Both the position numbers and the translations under genes were made by a program. A stretch of 64,000 nucleotides of DNA from Labyrinthula sp. Ha (Eukaryota; Sar; Bigyra; Labyrinthulida; Labyrinthulaceae). The notes beneath the pieces are model-generated. The model worked only from the letters and a program-made list of their open reading frames with translations, made no database searches and was not told where the DNA came from. Position 1 is the stretch's first letter. Every line of letters starts with the position of its first letter. The stretch lies in the NCBI GenBank assembly GCA_015227615.1, contig JAALGZ010000067.1:1-64000 (forward strand). Direction: 5' to 3'. This document shows positions 60,580 through 64,000 of this stretch, piece after piece.

Positions 60580-61488
60580 ATGAGGCCAGAGTTGGATAAT
60601 GAAACAGCTCCAGAGCTTCCACCTCGGAGCGAACAGGCTGTAAAATCATTTAGGCTATTTTCAAAGCGACAAGTGGCAAGTATTCCGCGGTTATCACTGT
60701 TTTCCCGAGCGAGTTTTAATCGAAGAGTATCTCGAACGTCTACAGCTTTAGAAGCGTTTCCAGCAGTTGAAGAGAGTGAAGATTTATCAACACACACATT
60801 TAGAATAGATGAAGATGAAGCAGAACAAGCCAGAGATAAATATTTACAAACGAAATTAGGCCGACAACTTATAGAAATGCAATCCCCTTTACCAGTTTCC
60901 CCTCGACAACAAAGTGCACAAACAAGTCTAGTGAGTAACCCAGAACCTTCACTTGTAGACAATTCTTCTTCAAAACGTTTAAAAAAAGGAATGTGTATAA
61001 GTTTAAGTTGTTTGGTTGTTTTAGCAGGTGTTTTTGTAGGGATGAGTTTAAGTAATCTAGTGGATGTTGGATTGAGACCTAGTTTTTTAAGTAGGGGATC
61101 AGAGAGTGAAAGCAGTGCCACCTCATCACCAACAGAAAACTCAACTAATGGACAACCACAAAGAGTTTTTGTTCCTACATTTAGTCCTACCAGATTAGGG
61201 TTTGAATCTCCTACAACTACTCCTACTATACCAGAAGTGAATACTAGAAGTCCAACTAAAAGCCCTTCTATGGAAATTGTTGTTGAAAGCACTCCTCAAC
61301 CTAGTTCTTCACCAACAAGAAGTCCTTCATTTACTCCAAGTAAAGAACCTACTTATAGTCCAACAGTTATTCCTAGTAATATACCAACAAAGAGTCCATC
61401 TTTAGCTCCTACTAATACTCCTACGAGTAAACCTACTAAAAGAGATAGAGGTGATAGTGATAAAGAGGAAGATGAAGAAGATGATTAA
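60580..61488 (+). CDS. single-pass membrane protein with Pro/Thr/Ser repeat tail
   Basis: An intron-free 302-residue protein. Residues 1-135 are a soluble, phosphorylatable, Arg/Ser-rich N-terminus. Residues about 138-160 are one membrane span ('MCISLSCLVVLAGVFVGM'). Residues about 198-290 are a repeat tail of the form S-P-T-x-S-P-S / P-T-x-x-P-S ('SPTRSPSFTPSKEPT', 'IPTKSPSLAPTNTPT'). The end is acidic ('SDKEEDEEDD'). Such PT/PS repeats are typical of extracellular or wall-linked proteins of diatoms and other stramenopiles, where they are likely heavily O-glycosylated spacers. With no signal peptide, the orientation is probably type II with the PT tail outside. It lies next to a glycosyltransferase locus, but a functional link is only a guess. 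Confidence 0.75.
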   Translation: MRPELDNETAPELPPRSEQAVKSFRLFSKRQVASIPRLSLFSRASFNRRVSRTSTALEAFPAVEESEDLSTHTFRIDEDEAEQARDKYLQTKLGRQLIEMQSPLPVSPRQQSAQTSLVSNPEPSLVDNSSSKRLKKGMCISLSCLVVLAGVFVGMSLSNLVDVGLRPSFLSRGSESESSATSSPTENSTNGQPQRVFVPTFSPTRLGFESPTTTPTIPEVNTRSPTKSPSMEIVVESTPQPSSSPTRSPSFTPSKEPTYSPTVIPSNIPTKSPSLAPTNTPTSKPTKRDRGDSDKEEDEEDD

Positions 61489-64000
61489 AAATATTTGGTA
61501 GATAGTTTTTTTTGTATGATAAAAAGGTTTAAGTTATAGTGTTGTTTAGTTTTTTAATATACTAAGTAAAATCTGAAACCTGTACTAGTATAATAAGAAT
61601 AGAGAACTTTATTCTCTTTGTTAAAGATTATATATGAATACTATAATAATTTTACTCTGGAAGAAGTTTATTTTCTTTTGAAATCGATTCTACATTGTAT
61701 AAACTATAAATTGTATAACTGATATAAAAGATAGATTATATGAGTTTCTAATCTGTTAACTTTAAATAAAATAGAATCAACACCATTTGTTATAATATTA
61801 AAGTAAGCAAATATATCTTATACCAAAGAAGAGAACAAGATGAAAGTTAGGAGAGAAAGTTGTATTCGTATAATAATGAAAACTAGATTGTTTTTAAACT
61901 CTACATAACATGTATTTTCAGTTTTCTATTCAAGTAGCTTATAAATAATATATACTTTTCACTTGAGTTGAGTCTCTTACAGAATACTGAGAGGAAAAAA
62001 AGTTATATGATTTAAACTTGAAGAAAAAAATTTCTCAATCTAAATTGACTTAGAGTGCACCACTTGAGGTAAATAAATTCCTACTCATGATATGTACATA
62101 ATGCTTATCTATGAGCTTCACGAATTCATCTTCGAGTAAACCAAACATAGCTTATGAAGTGTGGGTTCATGTTCAATTTCACTTACTAAAAATATTTTTC
62201 TTTACCTGATTTATTTTCTGAATTTTGTATTATAATTCAAAAGGTGAAGAAAACAATACTAAGAAGTGTATCTCCAAATGAGATTTGTTTGTGAAGTAAA
62301 AGTTTTTTTTCCGTATTGGAATGTAATGGACATAATAAGGGTGATTCATCGCGCAAGTATATCTTCTAATTAAGTAAATATATTGAAACTAGACCAGATG
62401 TAAATATAATAACCTAGTGACTACTTCTGTTCATTCTTATAACTGTATGCCACCAGATTAATGTTCATTATTACAAGTGACAAATAGCAAGATATATATG
62501 CAAAGCTGTTATATCAACATGTAATATTTTTCTCTCACTTTGGTACCGCAAAATTTCAAAGAGGAAATCGAAACCTCATAATTATGTATCAAATCACATT
62601 TCTACTGCGTTTTCTGTCACAAACTTGTACAACACAGAAATAAAACTTTTTATGATTTAATAGAAAAGCAATTTAATGTTTTGAAACTGCCTAAAGAAAG
62701 GCCTCAATATTTTGAAAAACAGCATAACTATTCTTGTTTCATTTCTATTAACCCATAATTCTTAGGAGACTGATTATCGATGATGAAGACTATTATAAGA
62801 AGTAGCTGCCTTTTCTTGAGATTGTATAGCTCAGTTACTTTGTTTTCTATTCGTACGTATCTTAAGATTTTACCGGATTCTTTTATCCTTATTTAAATAT
62901 TCATTCAAAATGTGAAATTGGGCTAATAATTAAAATTTATTGTTATAAAGATTTAATTTTGTCATTAACAATCTTTTTGTTTTAAATAGATTTAAACTTT
63001 ATTCTTTTATTCTTATCCTACGTGATGATTATTTCCTTATATAAGACAAAAGAAGTGTACTACTGGAAATTTGTAGGAAGAAAATTGATTCCTGGGAATG
63101 TATTTATTTTCCGAGAAAAAGATGAAATTATTAATTGCCAGTGCACCTTTATCTATTATATAAATAATCAAATTCTCATAATCCTGAAATATGTATGAAT
63201 AAAGGTAACCTCTATCAATACTTGTACACCCTTAGGTCTATCTATTCAGCATTACTGTTTATCACTTCTAATTTTCTGCTTGTTTTTATGGAATTGTGGA
63301 ATATTATTTCTCTTTGGGCTTTGGTCATAATTGCCTGGCTTAGAAGTGGAAAATGTCAAAGTGTGTGCTCCGTGCAATGATAAATTTAAAGGGATTAACC
63401 TTGTGCAAGTACACTATCAGAGGCTATTCCTAAGAATGTACAAGGGTGTTTATTGGAGAAAGTTGGATCATCATAAATACCATAGTCTATAATTGGTTCC
63501 ATACTGCCTCTTTATTCAAGAACCGGCATAATTTTGTTTTATTTCCTAACCAGAAGTGCAGAGAGGCAATGTGAGCCTATGTAAGAAGACTGTCGATTTA
63601 TTATTTAGAAAGCGGCTTAATGGTTTTATAAGAGGAAACACCCCGAACTGGAGAAAGTGATGGCTATGACAAATAGTTGCACAATCCAGGAGAAGAGCAC
63701 TGTCATAAATTTTTCCTATATGCCAAACGATATCTCATCATATAAACTAAATAGACAAACATTGGAGAAATAATCCTCTTTTTCAAATACTATGGCTACA
63801 TTCTCTATAAAAGCGCGCAGAGCTACTCCGGTATACATATGGAAATATTCTGTCCTTTGGTTATAAATACAAGCTATGGTAATAGTAGAGTGTAAACTAA
63901 AAGATAATTTTAGATATTGGTTTAGTATAATAGTCATCGTAATGTACCTTGAGATGTTGACAGTGATTGGATTAGAATAGAATAGAAGGAATAGATACAT
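61489..64000. other. 2.5-kb intergenic end of the window
   Basis: No gene recognised. The first kilobase is A/T rich. Open frames at 63195-63380 and at the very end (minus strand, running off the window) are short, hydrophobic and low in complexity, and I do not call them. Confidence 0.45.

Noticed and set aside
60534-61292. 252-codon minus-strand frame
   Set aside because: Shadow of the PT-repeat gene; the Gly/Val-rich minus reading mirrors Thr/Pro/Ser codons.

Overview
This is a nuclear window from an AT-rich microbial eukaryote. The evidence is spliceosomal GT..AG introns, Rab/Ras GTPases, SUMO, nucleolar ribosome-assembly factors, a malate dehydrogenase with a mitochondrial-type leader, and hAT, MULE and Ty1/copia elements. 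A membrane protein with a Pro/Thr/Ser tail of the 'SPTxSPS' kind points towards stramenopiles (diatom-like relatives); that placement is an inference. The standard code fits, since TAA, TAG and TGA all end genes here.

The most striking feature is intron size. Reading proteins across their interruptions gives 11 introns in six genes, of 28, 28, 29, 29, 30, 30, 31, 31, 32, 34 and 47 nt. All begin GTA and end AG. Every splice was chosen because it restores a conserved motif or the reading frame, for example the kinase HRD, the malate dehydrogenase GAAGGIG and the Rab/Ras P-loops.

Layout. 1-6.2 kb: an intact hAT transposase with a subterminal-repeat block to its right and a tiny membrane ORF on the other strand. 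8.1-9.2 kb: a short-chain dehydrogenase. 9.2-15.3 kb: a gene desert. 15.3-18.7 kb: a Dbp10/DDX54-type helicase, an unrecognised protein that overlaps its 3' end, and a small membrane ORF. 18.8-20.8 kb: a broken MULE. 25.0-26.4 kb: a CAMK-like kinase. 27.6-30.1 kb: the 5' half of a copia element on the minus strand. 31.9-32.6 kb: a divergent four-exon Ras-like GTPase. 34.4-34.8 kb: a probable piggyBac-like scrap. 36.8-39.1 kb: malate dehydrogenase, Rab11 and a Cys-rich membrane protein. 39-44 kb: degenerate sequence. 44.2-48.4 kb: a broken full-length copia element on the plus strand. 49.2-53.5 kb: the densest host-gene cluster (Mrt4, SUMO, class 3 lipase, EEP nuclease/phosphatase). 57.4-61.5 kb: a GT61 glycosyltransferase, an unrecognised two-part ORF and the PT-rich membrane protein.

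Host genes are compact and packed tail-to-tail or head-to-head (8-11 bp 3' overlaps, 43 and 125 bp divergent gaps). They are separated by 2-6 kb stretches without recognisable genes. The genes are mostly housekeeping functions (ribosome biogenesis, sumoylation, trafficking, TCA cycle, glycosylation) and do not form one pathway. No tRNA, rRNA or CRISPR array was recognised. I found no self-evident new multi-gene system. The best leads are the uniform mini-introns, the divergent Ras-like GTPase, and the small ORF antisense to the hAT flank.
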